Source of the DNA: Achromobacter sp. MYb9
Lineage (GTDB): Bacteria > Pseudomonadota > Gammaproteobacteria > Burkholderiales > Burkholderiaceae_B
DNA: 64,000 nt
Direction of reading: 5' to 3'
NCBI RefSeq assembly: GCF_002975275.1
Contig: NZ_PCOQ01000017.1
Span: 1 to 64,000, forward strand
The notes beneath the pieces were generated by a model. It was not told where the DNA came from and did not search any database. It worked only from the letters and a program-made list of their open reading frames with translations. The translations under genes were made by a program, and so were the position numbers. Position 1 is the first letter of the stretch. Every line of letters starts with the position of its first letter. Of the stretch, positions 9,419 to 17,223 are shown piece by piece.

Positions 9419-10663
9419 CTAACGCGCGGCGTTGGCGCGCGCCACCATGGCATCAAGCAGCACGTTGCAGCCTGCTTCCAGATGCTCGGGCTGCGCGTCT
9501 TCAATCTCGTTGTGGCTGATGCCGTCCTTGCAGGGCACGAAGATCATCGCCGTCGGGGCGACCGCGGCCATGTAGACCGCGTCGTGCCCCGCGCCGGTCA
9601 CGATGTTCATGGCGGGCAGGCGGCGGTTGGCCGCGCCCTGGCGCACCTTTTCCACCAGATCCGGGTCGAAGGGCGTGGGAAGGAAGGTCTGCACGTCTTT
9701 CACTTCAACCCGCACGCCATGCGCGACGGCAATGTCGTCGCAGGCGCGGCGCCAGGCCTGGTCCATGCGCGCCAGCGTCGCTTCGTCTTCATGGCGAAGG
9801 TCCGCGGTGAACCGGACCTGGCCCGGGATGACGTTGCGCGAACCCGGATAGGCGTGAATTTCGCCCACGGTGCCGCGCCCATGCGGCTGGTGCGTGTTTG
9901 CAATGTTGATCACCGCTTGCACCAGGAAACTGGCGGCGAACAGCGCGTCGCGGCGAATCGCCATGGGCGTAGGGCCGGCGTGCATCTCCATGCCCGTCAC
10001 CGTGATGTCGTACCACCGCAGGCCCAGCGAGCCGGTCACCACGCCGATGATCTTCTCTTCATGCTCCAGGATCGGGCCCTGTTCGATATGCGCCTCGAAA
10101 TAGGCGTCGACCGGCCTTCCACCGACGGGGTCGGCGCCTGCGTAGCCGATCGCCTGAAGTTCATCGCGCACCGCCAGACCCTGGGCGTCTCGCGCCGACA
10201 GCGCCGTCTCCAGCGGGAACTTGCCCGCGAACACGCCGGATCCCATCATGACCGGCACGAAGCGCGATCCTTCCTCGTTCGTCCAGATGGCCAATTCCAG
10301 CGGCGCTTCGGTCTCGACGCCTGCGTCGTTCAGCGTGCGCATGACCTCAAGCCCGGCCAGCACCCCATAACAGCCGTCGAACTTGCCGCCCGTGGGCTGC
10401 GTATCGATATGGCTGCCGGTCATCACGGGCGGCAGATCGTTGTTGCGGCCGGCGCGGCGCGCGAAGATGTTGCCGACCTGGTCCACTCGCACCGTCATGC
10501 CGGCGTCGCGCATCCAGCCCGTCACAAGGTCTCGGCCCTGTCCATCCAGCGCGGTCAGCGCCAGACGGCAATTGCCGCCCTTGGGCGTGGCGCCGATCTG
10601 CGCCAGATCCATCAGTGATTGCCACAGCCGCTTGCCGTTGATGGAAAGGGAAGACGATGTCAT
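9419..10663 (-). CDS. Zn-dependent amidohydrolase (N-carbamoyl-L-amino acid hydrolase/allantoate amidohydrolase family)
   Basis: The 414-residue protein belongs to the M20 hydantoinase/carbamoylase branch. The metal site includes His85 and Asp96 (TGSHIDTQPTGGKFDGCYG), then a double-glutamate NEEGSRF and the HIEQGPILE motif characteristic of carbamoylases and ureidoglycine/allantoate amidohydrolases. The start overlaps the stop of the upstream GntR-type gene by four bases (ATGA). With the transporter downstream, it likely hydrolyses an imported N-carbamoyl or N-acyl amino acid-like compound. Exact substrate is unknown. Confidence 0.9.
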   Translation of the reverse strand: MTSSSLSINGKRLWQSLMDLAQIGATPKGGNCRLALTALDGQGRDLVTGWMRDAGMTVRVDQVGNIFARRAGRNNDLPPVMTGSHIDTQPTGGKFDGCYGVLAGLEVMRTLNDAGVETEAPLELAIWTNEEGSRFVPVMMGSGVFAGKFPLETALSARDAQGLAVRDELQAIGYAGADPVGGRPVDAYFEAHIEQGPILEHEEKIIGVVTGSLGLRWYDITVTGMEMHAGPTPMAIRRDALFAASFLVQAVINIANTHQPHGRGTVGEIHAYPGSRNVIPGQVRFTADLRHEDEATLARMDQAWRRACDDIAVAHGVRVEVKDVQTFLPTPFDPDLVEKVRQGAANRRLPAMNIVTGAGHDAVYMAAVAPTAMIFVPCKDGISHNEIEDAQPEHLEAGCNVLLDAMVARANAAR

Positions 10664-11403
10664 GGGTTGCCTCGAAGGTCTGTGAATGAATCGAAGTCTT
10701 CGCGCAGGCGCGCCAGGATGCCCAGCAAGTGCGTATGCATGGCATGCCGTGCCCGGATCGGGTCCCGCGCCACGATGGCATTCAGGATGCGCTGGTGTTC
10801 GGCATGGGCGGCGGCCCACGCCTGCGTGGTGACGAAGTAATCCTGCATGCGGCTGTACACCGGGCTCGCCTGGCTGAGATTCCACAAATGCGCGACGGCC
10901 GACGCCAACGCCGCGTTGCCGCAAGCGACGGCGATGGCGCTATGGAATTCGCGGTCGTGGCGGCCGGGCGAATCGGTCAGCGACATGTCGGCATGCGCGT
11001 CGCGGATGGCGGCGATCTGCGCGGGCGTCGCCTGGTGCGCGGCAAGCGCGGCGCATTCGGGCTCGATCAGCATGCGGGCTTCCAGCAGGTCGAAGGGGCC
11101 GAAGTCGTCGCGGTCCGCCGCGGCGTGCGATGCCGAACCGGCGGTCGCTGGAAATCCGGCGCCATCCGGCGCGATGGTCACGAACACGCCAGAACCGACC
11201 CGCACTTCCACGTAACCCTCGATCTCCAGGGCGATCAAGGCTTCGCGGATCGACGCCCGGCTGACCTGCAATTGTTCCGCCAGTTCGCGCTCGGACGGCA
11301 GCCGCCCGCCGCGGGGGAAATCACCCGCACGGATCCGGCCGGCGATCTGGTCGGCGATCATGCGGTACAGCCGGGTAGCAGCGACAGCCTGGAACGTGCT
11401 CAT
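10660..11403 (-). CDS. GntR/FadR-family transcriptional regulator
   Basis: The 247-residue protein has an N-terminal winged helix (LPSERELAEQLQVSRASIREAL, residues ~36-57) and a C-terminal FCD all-helical sensor domain with conserved metal/ligand-binding positions. It is the first gene of the minus-strand cluster and overlaps the amidohydrolase gene by four bases, so it probably controls its own operon. Two operator-like sequences lie just upstream at 11429-11445 and 11531-11542. The internal ATG at 11403 is preferred over an upstream one because the winged-helix domain normally begins close to the N-terminus. Confidence 0.9.
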   Translation of the reverse strand: MSTFQAVAATRLYRMIADQIAGRIRAGDFPRGGRLPSERELAEQLQVSRASIREALIALEIEGYVEVRVGSGVFVTIAPDGAGFPATAGSASHAAADRDDFGPFDLLEARMLIEPECAALAAHQATPAQIAAIRDAHADMSLTDSPGRHDREFHSAIAVACGNAALASAVAHLWNLSQASPVYSRMQDYFVTTQAWAAAHAEHQRILNAIVARDPIRARHAMHTHLLGILARLREDFDSFTDLRGNP

Positions 11404-11428
11404 GGCGTGATTGCCAACTTGAATGGCC

Positions 11429-11445
11429 TGGTGGTCAGGCCACCA
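11429..11445. promoter_or_regulatory. Inverted repeat, probable GntR/FadR-type operator 1
   Basis: TGGTGG-TCAGG-CCACCA is a perfect 6-bp inverted repeat around five bases and contains TGGTCAGGCCA, close to the TGGTC-N-GACCA type of site bound by FadR-subfamily regulators. It is 26 bases upstream of the regulator start codon. Confidence 0.55.
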
Positions 11446-11530
11446 ATATAGGCATGCCGCCATTGAAATAGAAGAGAAATATCGGTGATTCAGGGAAAAC
11501 GATCAGAGGGATTTCACGTCTTCCTAGCAA

Positions 11531-11542
11531 GTGGTCAGGCCA
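11531..11542. promoter_or_regulatory. Second copy of the operator core
   Basis: GTGGTCAGGCCA repeats exactly the 12 bases at 11431-11442. The two copies are exactly 100 bp apart in the space between the regulator and the next gene, compatible with looping or cooperative repression. Confidence 0.5.
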
Positions 11543-11695
11543 GTTAGGCATGATCTGAAACGCCCCCGGGCTTTACAGTTTTAGAACAATTGGCCAACAA
11601 AACCGCCGGGCTTCGGCGGCTCCGCAAATCGATAATTCCGCCGGCCCGATGTCGGGCTGGAGGCCGTCCGCCGATGGGCGGCAGGGAGATGCGGA

Positions 11696-13177
11696 GTGGG
11701 AATGGGGGCAATGCGGGCGGCCCGGCTGGAGGGCTGGGCGATTGGCGTGGGGCTGCTGGTGTTCGCCTTGTGCTGGCTGCCCCTGCTGGACCGGGGGGCG
11801 CTGGCGCCGCCCACCGACAATATCGAGCAATTGACCTGGGTGCGCAGCCTGGAATGGGGGTATTACAAGCATCCGCCGTTGCCGACGTGGCTGCTATGGC
11901 CGGTGGTCCAGTTGCTGGGATGGTCGGCGTGGGCAACGTATGTCGCGGGTGCGGCGTGCACGTTGGGCGCTTTCGCGCTGCTGTGGCGCCTGATGCGCGA
12001 ACTGCGCGGGCGCGCCTATGCCATGACCGCTTTGCTGGCCGGCTTGTGCGTCACCTTCTACAACGGCCGCCTGTACTTCTATAACCACGAGATCGTGCTG
12101 ATTCCGCTGGTGGTGGGCTGCGCGGCTGCCTGTTGGAAGGCCTACACGACGCGCCGTATCGGCTGGTGGCTCGCGCTCGGTGTCTGCCTGGGGTTGGGCG
12201 CCTTGGCCAAGTACCAGGTGGCGGTGGCGGGCGTGGCCGTGCTCGTCTTCTGGCTAAGCCAGCGTGGCTGGCGCGACCCGATGCAGGGGTTTGGCTTGCA
12301 GGTGGCCGGGCTGACGGCGTTGGCGGTGTTTTCGCCGCATCTGGTCTGGCTGGCAGCCAACGACTTTGAGTCGGTGGGCTACGCCATGTCATCGTCGCTG
12401 GCGGCCAGTTTGCCGTGGCCCGCCCGCGCGCAAGAAGTGGTGCGATGGTGGGGCGACCAGTTGCTGAACCGAGCCATGCCGGCATGGGTGCTGTTGGGGG
12501 CGGTGTGGCTGCTGGCGCGGCGCCGGCCATGTCGCGGGGTCGTTCCGGGATCGCCAGTCGCTGCGTCTGGCGATCCCGGGCGCGCGCTGTTACTGGCCTT
12601 CGGTTTCACGCCGCTGGTCTTTGTCAGCACGATGACGCTGGCCACCGGTTCGCACGTTCAACTGCATTGGGGCACGCCGTATCTGTTGTTCGCGGTCCCG
12701 GCCGCGATGGAACTGCTGCGCGGCCGCGCAGGGTGGGGGCGTGTCAGGCCACGGGAAGCAGCAGCGGTGTTCATGCTGATTCAAGTGCTGCTGATGGCGC
12801 GCGTGGAACTGACCTCGCCCGCGGGGGCGGGCTTGGCACGCCGTGCGGCGGACTGGCGGTATTTCGATTCCCAGGCGTTGGCGCATGCCCTGCATGGGCG
12901 GGCCACGCAAGCCTTGGGCGGGCCGGTCCGGGTGATCTCGGGGCCGCCGGCGGAAGCTGGCGCACTGGCTTTGCGGCTGCCCGAGCAGCCCCTGGTACTG
13001 ATCGACGGGCAGTTGCGCTTCAGCCCGTGGGTGCCCCCCGGGTTGGCGGCCGCATGCGGAGCGCTGGAACTCAGCATGAATGCGCATCCGCCGGGCTACG
13101 AGCCGGTCGGCGCGGGTTTCCCCGGCCTGTACTGGCGGGTGCTTCCGCCCGGCGCCGCCTGCGGCGCAAACGACTAG
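11696..13177 (+). CDS. ArnT-like glycosyltransferase (GT39/GT83 type) membrane protein
   Basis: The 493-residue polytopic protein resembles dolichyl-phosphate-mannose/ArnT-like glycosyltransferases. It has an early acidic pair (PPTDNIEQL), the YYKHPPLPTW motif in the first periplasmic loop and about eleven membrane segments. Such enzymes transfer a sugar from a polyprenyl-phosphate donor to lipid A or another periplasmic acceptor. The start is uncertain: GTG 11696 or ATG at 11702 or 11711 all fit. It is convergent with the small gene at 13185. The acceptor is not predictable. Confidence 0.82.
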   Translation: MGMGAMRAARLEGWAIGVGLLVFALCWLPLLDRGALAPPTDNIEQLTWVRSLEWGYYKHPPLPTWLLWPVVQLLGWSAWATYVAGAACTLGAFALLWRLMRELRGRAYAMTALLAGLCVTFYNGRLYFYNHEIVLIPLVVGCAAACWKAYTTRRIGWWLALGVCLGLGALAKYQVAVAGVAVLVFWLSQRGWRDPMQGFGLQVAGLTALAVFSPHLVWLAANDFESVGYAMSSSLAASLPWPARAQEVVRWWGDQLLNRAMPAWVLLGAVWLLARRRPCRGVVPGSPVAASGDPGRALLLAFGFTPLVFVSTMTLATGSHVQLHWGTPYLLFAVPAAMELLRGRAGWGRVRPREAAAVFMLIQVLLMARVELTSPAGAGLARRAADWRYFDSQALAHALHGRATQALGGPVRVISGPPAEAGALALRLPEQPLVLIDGQLRFSPWVPPGLAAACGALELSMNAHPPGYEPVGAGFPGLYWRVLPPGAACGAND

Positions 13178-13184
13178 GCAGGGC

Positions 13185-13451
13185 CTACTGCGCGTCGCCG
13201 TCCGGCTCCGGCGTTTGCGTGAAGGCGCGCACCAGGCGGGCGATGCCGTCCAATTCGTCGTGCGCGCCCACCACCCATTCCGGCTTTTCGAACGGGCTGT
13301 CCGACGGCGTCTTGTCCAGGTTCGCCTTCAGGTCATCCAGCAGTTCCAGCGCCATATCGGTCGCCTGGGGGCTGCTGCGGGTGGAAAGGGCGATGGCGAT
13401 CGCCAACGCCTGGCGCATGGCCAGCAAGCGGCCTTCCAGTTCAGTGTCCAT
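13185..13451 (-). CDS. Conserved small hypothetical protein
   Basis: The 88-residue mostly helical, acidic protein (MDTELEGRLL...) has no recognisable motif or membrane segment. An alternative in-frame ATG at 13472 would add seven residues. A purine-rich AAAGGA precedes the chosen start. It is divergent from hemN, with a 126-base shared upstream region, and convergent with the glycosyltransferase gene. Confidence 0.65.
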   Translation of the reverse strand: MDTELEGRLLAMRQALAIAIALSTRSSPQATDMALELLDDLKANLDKTPSDSPFEKPEWVVGAHDELDGIARLVRAFTQTPEPDGDAQ

Positions 13452-13528
13452 GAGGGTGTCCTTTTTCTGCATCGTGAATGGGCGCATTTTAAGGGCCAGA
13501 CCGCTCGCGCATTCGCTTGGCTCGAGGT

Positions 13529-13542
13529 TTGCGCAAGATCAA
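13529..13542 (+). promoter_or_regulatory. Possible FNR/Anr-type site upstream of hemN
   Basis: TTGCG-CAAG-ATCAA matches the FNR/Anr consensus TTGAT-N4-ATCAA at 8 of 10 positions, with a perfect right half-site. It lies 36 bases before the hemN start, and oxygen-dependent control of hemN by FNR-type regulators is well known in proteobacteria. The left half is degenerate. Confidence 0.4.
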
Positions 13543-13577
13543 GGTGGGAAGGGCGCTGCAGGCGAATAATCCGGGTT

Positions 13578-15008
13578 ATGCAAGCCGCCCTACGCCCACT
13601 CGTTTCAGAACCACCGGCCCCTGCCGCCGCCGAGCCATTTTTCCCGCCCCAGTTGCTGGCCAGGCTGGACAAAAACGGGCCTCGCTACACCTCTTATCCC
13701 ACGGCTGACCGCTATCACGCCGGTTTCGGCGAAGAAGACTACCGGCAGGCGTTGCAACAGCGGCGCGCCGCCACGCCCGACGAGCCCCTCTCGCTCTACG
13801 TGCACATCCCATTTTGCGATTCGGTCTGTTACTACTGCGCCTGTAACAAGGTGGTGACGCGGCATCACGAACGCGCAGCCCGCTATCTGGATGCGCTGGC
13901 CCACGAAATCGCCTTGCATGTTAAGGAACTGGGCGCGGGCGTCCCGGTGTCGCAGCTGCATTTCGGTGGCGGCACGCCCACCTTCCTGTCCGACGACGAA
14001 CTGACCCGCCTGATGCAAGACCTGCGGGCGGGTTTCCGGTTCGAGCCGGATGCGGAAATCTCGATCGAGGTCGACCCGCGCACGGCCACGCCTGCGCGCC
14101 TGGCTCATTTGCGGCAGTTGGGCTTCAACCGGCTGAGCTTCGGTGTGCAGGATTTCGACCCGAAAGTGCAGGTGGCGGTGCACCGGGTGCAGTCCTTCGA
14201 AGACGTGCGGGCGCTGATGCAAAGCGCCAGAGCGCTAGGCTACGACTCGGTCAACGTAGACCTTATCTACGGGCTGCCCTTGCAGACGACCCAATCGTTC
14301 ACGCGCACGATCTCGCAGGTCGTGGCGCTGCGGCCTGATCGCATCGCGTTGTACGCCTATGCGCACTTGCCGGAACGTTTCAAGCCGCAACGCCGTATCA
14401 ACGACGCCGACTTGCCCGACCGCACCACCCGCGTCGGCCTGCTTAGTTCGGCCATCGACGGCTTCCTGCAGCAGGGCTACACGTACATCGGGATGGACCA
14501 TTTCGCGTTGAACACCGACGCGCTCGCCATCGCCAAGCAGCGCGGCGAACTCCACCGGAATTTCCAGGGCTACAGCACGCAGCCCGACCGCGATCTGGTT
14601 GCGCTGGGCGTGTCGGCCATCGGCCGCATCGGCAATACCTACAGCCAAAACGCCAAAGTCCTGGACGCCTACTACGCCGCCATCGAGTCCGGGCATTTCG
14701 CCGTCGAGCGCGGCTTGGCGCTCAATGCCGACGACCTGGCCCGGCGCGAGGTCATCATGGACATCATGTGCCAGGGCCGCGTGGAATTCGCGCGAATCGA
14801 GGCGCGCCATGGCCTGCGCTTCGGCGACTATTTCAGCCGCGAATTGCTGCAAATGGCGAACCTGGCCGAATTGGGCCTTGTGAATTTGCGCGCGGGCGAG
14901 GTCCAGGTGACCGGGCTGGGCTGGTATTTCGTGCGCGCCGTCGCCATGGCGTTTGACGGCTATTTGCGCAGCGTAAGCACCAGCGCCAGCTATTCCCGCA
15001 TCATCTGA
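13578..15008 (+). CDS. hemN: Oxygen-independent coproporphyrinogen III dehydrogenase
   Basis: The 476-residue radical-SAM enzyme has the HemN-type CX3CX2C cluster motif (Cys80, Cys84, Cys87; FCDSVCYYCACNK). It also carries the LSLYVHIPFC lead-in and the C-terminal HemN domain. It converts coproporphyrinogen III to protoporphyrinogen IX without oxygen, for haem synthesis under low oxygen. The Cys following the motif (CACN) is as in true HemN proteins, in contrast to the HemW-like variants. The chosen start follows from the family's N-terminus; the Shine-Dalgarno is weak. A possible FNR-type box lies upstream. Confidence 0.94.
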   Translation: MQAALRPLVSEPPAPAAAEPFFPPQLLARLDKNGPRYTSYPTADRYHAGFGEEDYRQALQQRRAATPDEPLSLYVHIPFCDSVCYYCACNKVVTRHHERAARYLDALAHEIALHVKELGAGVPVSQLHFGGGTPTFLSDDELTRLMQDLRAGFRFEPDAEISIEVDPRTATPARLAHLRQLGFNRLSFGVQDFDPKVQVAVHRVQSFEDVRALMQSARALGYDSVNVDLIYGLPLQTTQSFTRTISQVVALRPDRIALYAYAHLPERFKPQRRINDADLPDRTTRVGLLSSAIDGFLQQGYTYIGMDHFALNTDALAIAKQRGELHRNFQGYSTQPDRDLVALGVSAIGRIGNTYSQNAKVLDAYYAAIESGHFAVERGLALNADDLARREVIMDIMCQGRVEFARIEARHGLRFGDYFSRELLQMANLAELGLVNLRAGEVQVTGLGWYFVRAVAMAFDGYLRSVSTSASYSRII

Positions 15009-15017
15009 GCGGCCTGG

Positions 15018-15040
15018 GCAAGGCGCCTCGGGCGCCTTGC
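15018..15040. terminator. Hairpin between convergent hemN and response-regulator gene
   Basis: GCAAGGCGCC and GGCGCCTTGC form a perfect 10-bp stem with a three-base loop in the 38-base gap between the two convergent stops. It lacks a T-run, so termination may be partial. Confidence 0.5.
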
Positions 15041-15046
15041 GCATCA

Positions 15047-15790
15047 TTATTCGGCGAACTTCTCGCGCAGGTACAGCGCCAACGACAGGTCGTCGGCCAG
15101 CTGCAGCTTGCGCATGGCCCGGCGCTTGTGCGTGCTGACCGTCTTTTTGCTACGCATGAGCCGGACGGCGATCTGCGTCACCGATAACCCCTGACTGATA
15201 TGCCGAAGAATTTCCACCTCCGAGGTGGTCAGGAGCGCTTGCGGGTGCGTGGGCTGCAGTGGGCGGATCTTGCCTTCTTCGACTGACAGGAAGGGGGCCT
15301 TGCCGTTCAGTACTCCGCGGATCATGTCCGGCAGCAAGACCATCCCCCATTGCTTGGCCAGGTACCCGTTGGACCCCGCGCGAAAGGCGGCATACTGCGT
15401 TTCATAGAGATTGCCGGCCGAAAACGTGATGATCGCCAGATTGGGGTGGTATCGACGCAGGCGGCGCAGGTAATTGACGCCATCCCAGGGTTCCTGGGGC
15501 AGGTAAAAATCTATCAGGGCCACGTCACAGGGCGTTTGGCCGAGCTTTTCCAACAGGGAACGCGCCGAGGTTTCTCGATGGACGACCCGGAAGCCCGGGC
15601 GGCTTTCCAGGTAGGCGGCCACCCCCAGCGCCACCACGGGATGGTCGTCCAGCACGGCGACCCGAATGGTGGGGGGAGGGCGCGACAGCAGCAGGTGCCT
15701 GCGAGCGCCTGGGCGATCATCGCTGTCGCCGCTGCGAGGCGGAGACGAAAAGAATGACGCCACGGTCACAGGCGTTGAAACAGATTTCAT
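15047..15790 (-). CDS. NarL/LuxR-type response regulator, orphan
   Basis: The 247-residue protein has a receiver domain, with acidic pocket Asp48-Asp49 (VAVLDDHPVV), phospho-acceptor Asp94 (VALIDFYLP) and a lysine in GYLAKQWG. A LuxR-type helix-turn-helix follows at the C-terminus (LTTSEVEILRHISQGLSVTQIAVRLMRSKKTVSTHKRRAMRKL). A 40-residue unstructured N-terminal extension is unusual. No histidine kinase is nearby, so the signal is unknown. The style resembles RcsB/BvgA-like regulators with the cluster LTTSEVEILR. Confidence 0.88.
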   Translation of the reverse strand: MKSVSTPVTVASFFSSPPRSGDSDDRPGARRHLLLSRPPPTIRVAVLDDHPVVALGVAAYLESRPGFRVVHRETSARSLLEKLGQTPCDVALIDFYLPQEPWDGVNYLRRLRRYHPNLAIITFSAGNLYETQYAAFRAGSNGYLAKQWGMVLLPDMIRGVLNGKAPFLSVEEGKIRPLQPTHPQALLTTSEVEILRHISQGLSVTQIAVRLMRSKKTVSTHKRRAMRKLQLADDLSLALYLREKFAE

Positions 15791-15976
15791 CGATGCCCCA
15801 TAGGCCGGTAAAAAGGAACGCCGGTTGCGGTTTCATCCGGTTCAGGGCGAAATCCGAAGCATGCGTCGCGGTTGTCTGAAATTTGCGAAGGCAGATTACG
15901 TTTTCGTGCGGTTGTCCGGACAGGAAAAGCGCCAAAATCAGACTGTTGCACCCTTGGCCTGATATAGAGCGTAAGC

Positions 15977-16885
15977 ATGTTGAAGAAGATCCTGGTGTTA
16001 GGGCGAGACGGTCAATTGGGTTTTGAGCTCAGGCGCAGCCTTGCGCCGCTGGGCATCGTGGCAGCGGTGGGCAAAAGCGAGTGCGACCTGACCTACCCCC
16101 TGCAGCTGGCGCGCGTGGTCCGCCGCGAAAAACCCGACGTCATCGTCAATGCCGCCGCGCTGACGTCGGTCGAGCGCGCCGAAGAAGACGTAGTGCGGGC
16201 CATGCGGATCAACGGCGAGGCCGCGGGCGAGCTCGCCGCCCTGGCGGCAAGCCGGGGCGCGCTGATTGTCCATTACTCGTCCGATTACGTGTTTGATGGC
16301 GCCAAACCGGATCCTTACGTCGAAACCGACACGCCCGCGCCGCTGAATGCCTATGGGCGCAGCAAGCTCGCGGGCGAACGCGCCGTCCAGGTCATGAATC
16401 CGGCGCATCTCGTGTTCCGCACGTCGTGGATCTACGGCGTCTTCGGCAACAGCTTCCTGCGATCCATGCTGATGGCGTTGCGGCAGCCCGAGCCGCTGCG
16501 CGTTGTCAGCGACCAGCGAGGCGCGCCGACCGGCGCCGCGTTCGTTGCCGACGTGACGGCGTTCGCGGTGGCGCGCTATTTGCGCGGCGGCGACGGATTC
16601 CCGTTCGGGCTGTATCACCTTGCGGCCGCAGGCCATGCCTCCTGGCACGAATACGCCTGCTTTGTTGCAGAGCAGGCGCGGATCGCGGGGCTGCCCATCA
16701 CGCTGACGCCGGCCGACATCCAGCCCGTCCCCTCCAGCCAATACCCCTCCACGGCGCGCAGGCCCTTGAACTCCTGCCTGGACACCGGTTTGCTCGAACG
16801 GCAATTCGGAATCCACTCGCCGCCATGGCGGGACGGCGTGCGGCACGCGCTGGCTGCCATCGTGGGCAGCCGCAACCTGGCGTGA
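15977..16885 (+). CDS. rfbD: dTDP-4-dehydrorhamnose reductase
   Basis: The 302-residue short-chain dehydrogenase has the N-terminal nucleotide-binding GRDGQLGFEL, the YSSDYVFDG segment and the YGRSKLAGE catalytic Tyr/Lys pair of RmlD/RfbD. It performs the last step of dTDP-L-rhamnose synthesis. Unusually it stands alone: rmlA, rmlB and rmlC are not beside it, so it either completes a pathway encoded elsewhere or acts on a related sugar nucleotide. It is divergent from the orphan response regulator with 186 bases between them. Confidence 0.88.
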   Translation: MLKKILVLGRDGQLGFELRRSLAPLGIVAAVGKSECDLTYPLQLARVVRREKPDVIVNAAALTSVERAEEDVVRAMRINGEAAGELAALAASRGALIVHYSSDYVFDGAKPDPYVETDTPAPLNAYGRSKLAGERAVQVMNPAHLVFRTSWIYGVFGNSFLRSMLMALRQPEPLRVVSDQRGAPTGAAFVADVTAFAVARYLRGGDGFPFGLYHLAAAGHASWHEYACFVAEQARIAGLPITLTPADIQPVPSSQYPSTARRPLNSCLDTGLLERQFGIHSPPWRDGVRHALAAIVGSRNLA

Positions 16886-17026
16886 GAGGGCGGTTGTCTC
16901 GTTTACGCGACGGAAAGGGCGCAAATGGTGCTACAATCGGCAACGATAAACGCAATTGATCCGTTGATCTTGATTGCGCCACTTTGCTTCGCGCCGCCTC
17001 GGGCGCGTACCAACAGGCTTAGAACC
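16886..17026 (+). promoter_or_regulatory. Upstream part of the thrS leader with possible -10 element
   Basis: This holds TACAAT at 16932-16937, a fair -10 hexamer, but I see no convincing -35 at proper spacing. It also holds GC-rich sequence that may fold around 16991-17006. Together with the leader peptide and attenuator it makes up the 338-base gap before thrS. Confidence 0.35.
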
Positions 17027-17083
17027 ATGTTTTTCCCGCTGGCACGAACTACGACCCGGAACTTTCGCCCTATGTCGCGTTAG
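17027..17083 (+). CDS. Putative threonine leader peptide of thrS
   Basis: The 18-codon frame encodes MFFPLARTTTRNFRPMSR and contains three consecutive, different threonine codons (ACT ACG ACC, 17048-17056). A weak CAGG lies nine bases before the ATG. It sits 140 bases upstream of thrS and is followed by an intrinsic terminator. Its last codons (17074-17081) can pair with the terminator's 5' arm. This is the architecture of a classical ribosome-mediated attenuator, in which scarce charged tRNA-Thr stalls the ribosome and allows thrS transcription. The function is inferred from structure alone. Confidence 0.72.
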   Translation: MFFPLARTTTRNFRPMSR

Positions 17084-17146
17084 TTTTTCGTGCGTCGGGT
17101 TTCACCGTGTCAGGTCAGCGGTAGGACTCAGCAAGACAACCACTAG

Positions 17147-17171
17147 AACGCGGCTCTCAGGCCGCGTTTTT
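17147..17171 (+). terminator. Intrinsic terminator/attenuator upstream of thrS
   Basis: AACGCGGC (17147-17154) and GCCGCGTT (17161-17168) form a perfect 8-bp stem with loop TCTCAG, and the run of T continues to 17171. It lies 52 bases before the thrS start. The competing pairing is 17074-17081 (GTCGCGTT) with 17147-17154, eight pairs including one G-U. Confidence 0.85.
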
Positions 17172-17223
17172 CGTTTCCGATTTTCGTTTTTTCCAGTTCC
17201 AAGAACCCCAGGAAGCACTCCCG

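Noticed and set aside
16894..16937. Full sigma-70 promoter for the thrS leader
   Set aside because: TACAAT at 16932 is a fair -10, but the candidate -35 elements TTGTCT and TTTACG lie 32 and 24 bases upstream, too far for a normal spacer; only the -10 is mentioned.
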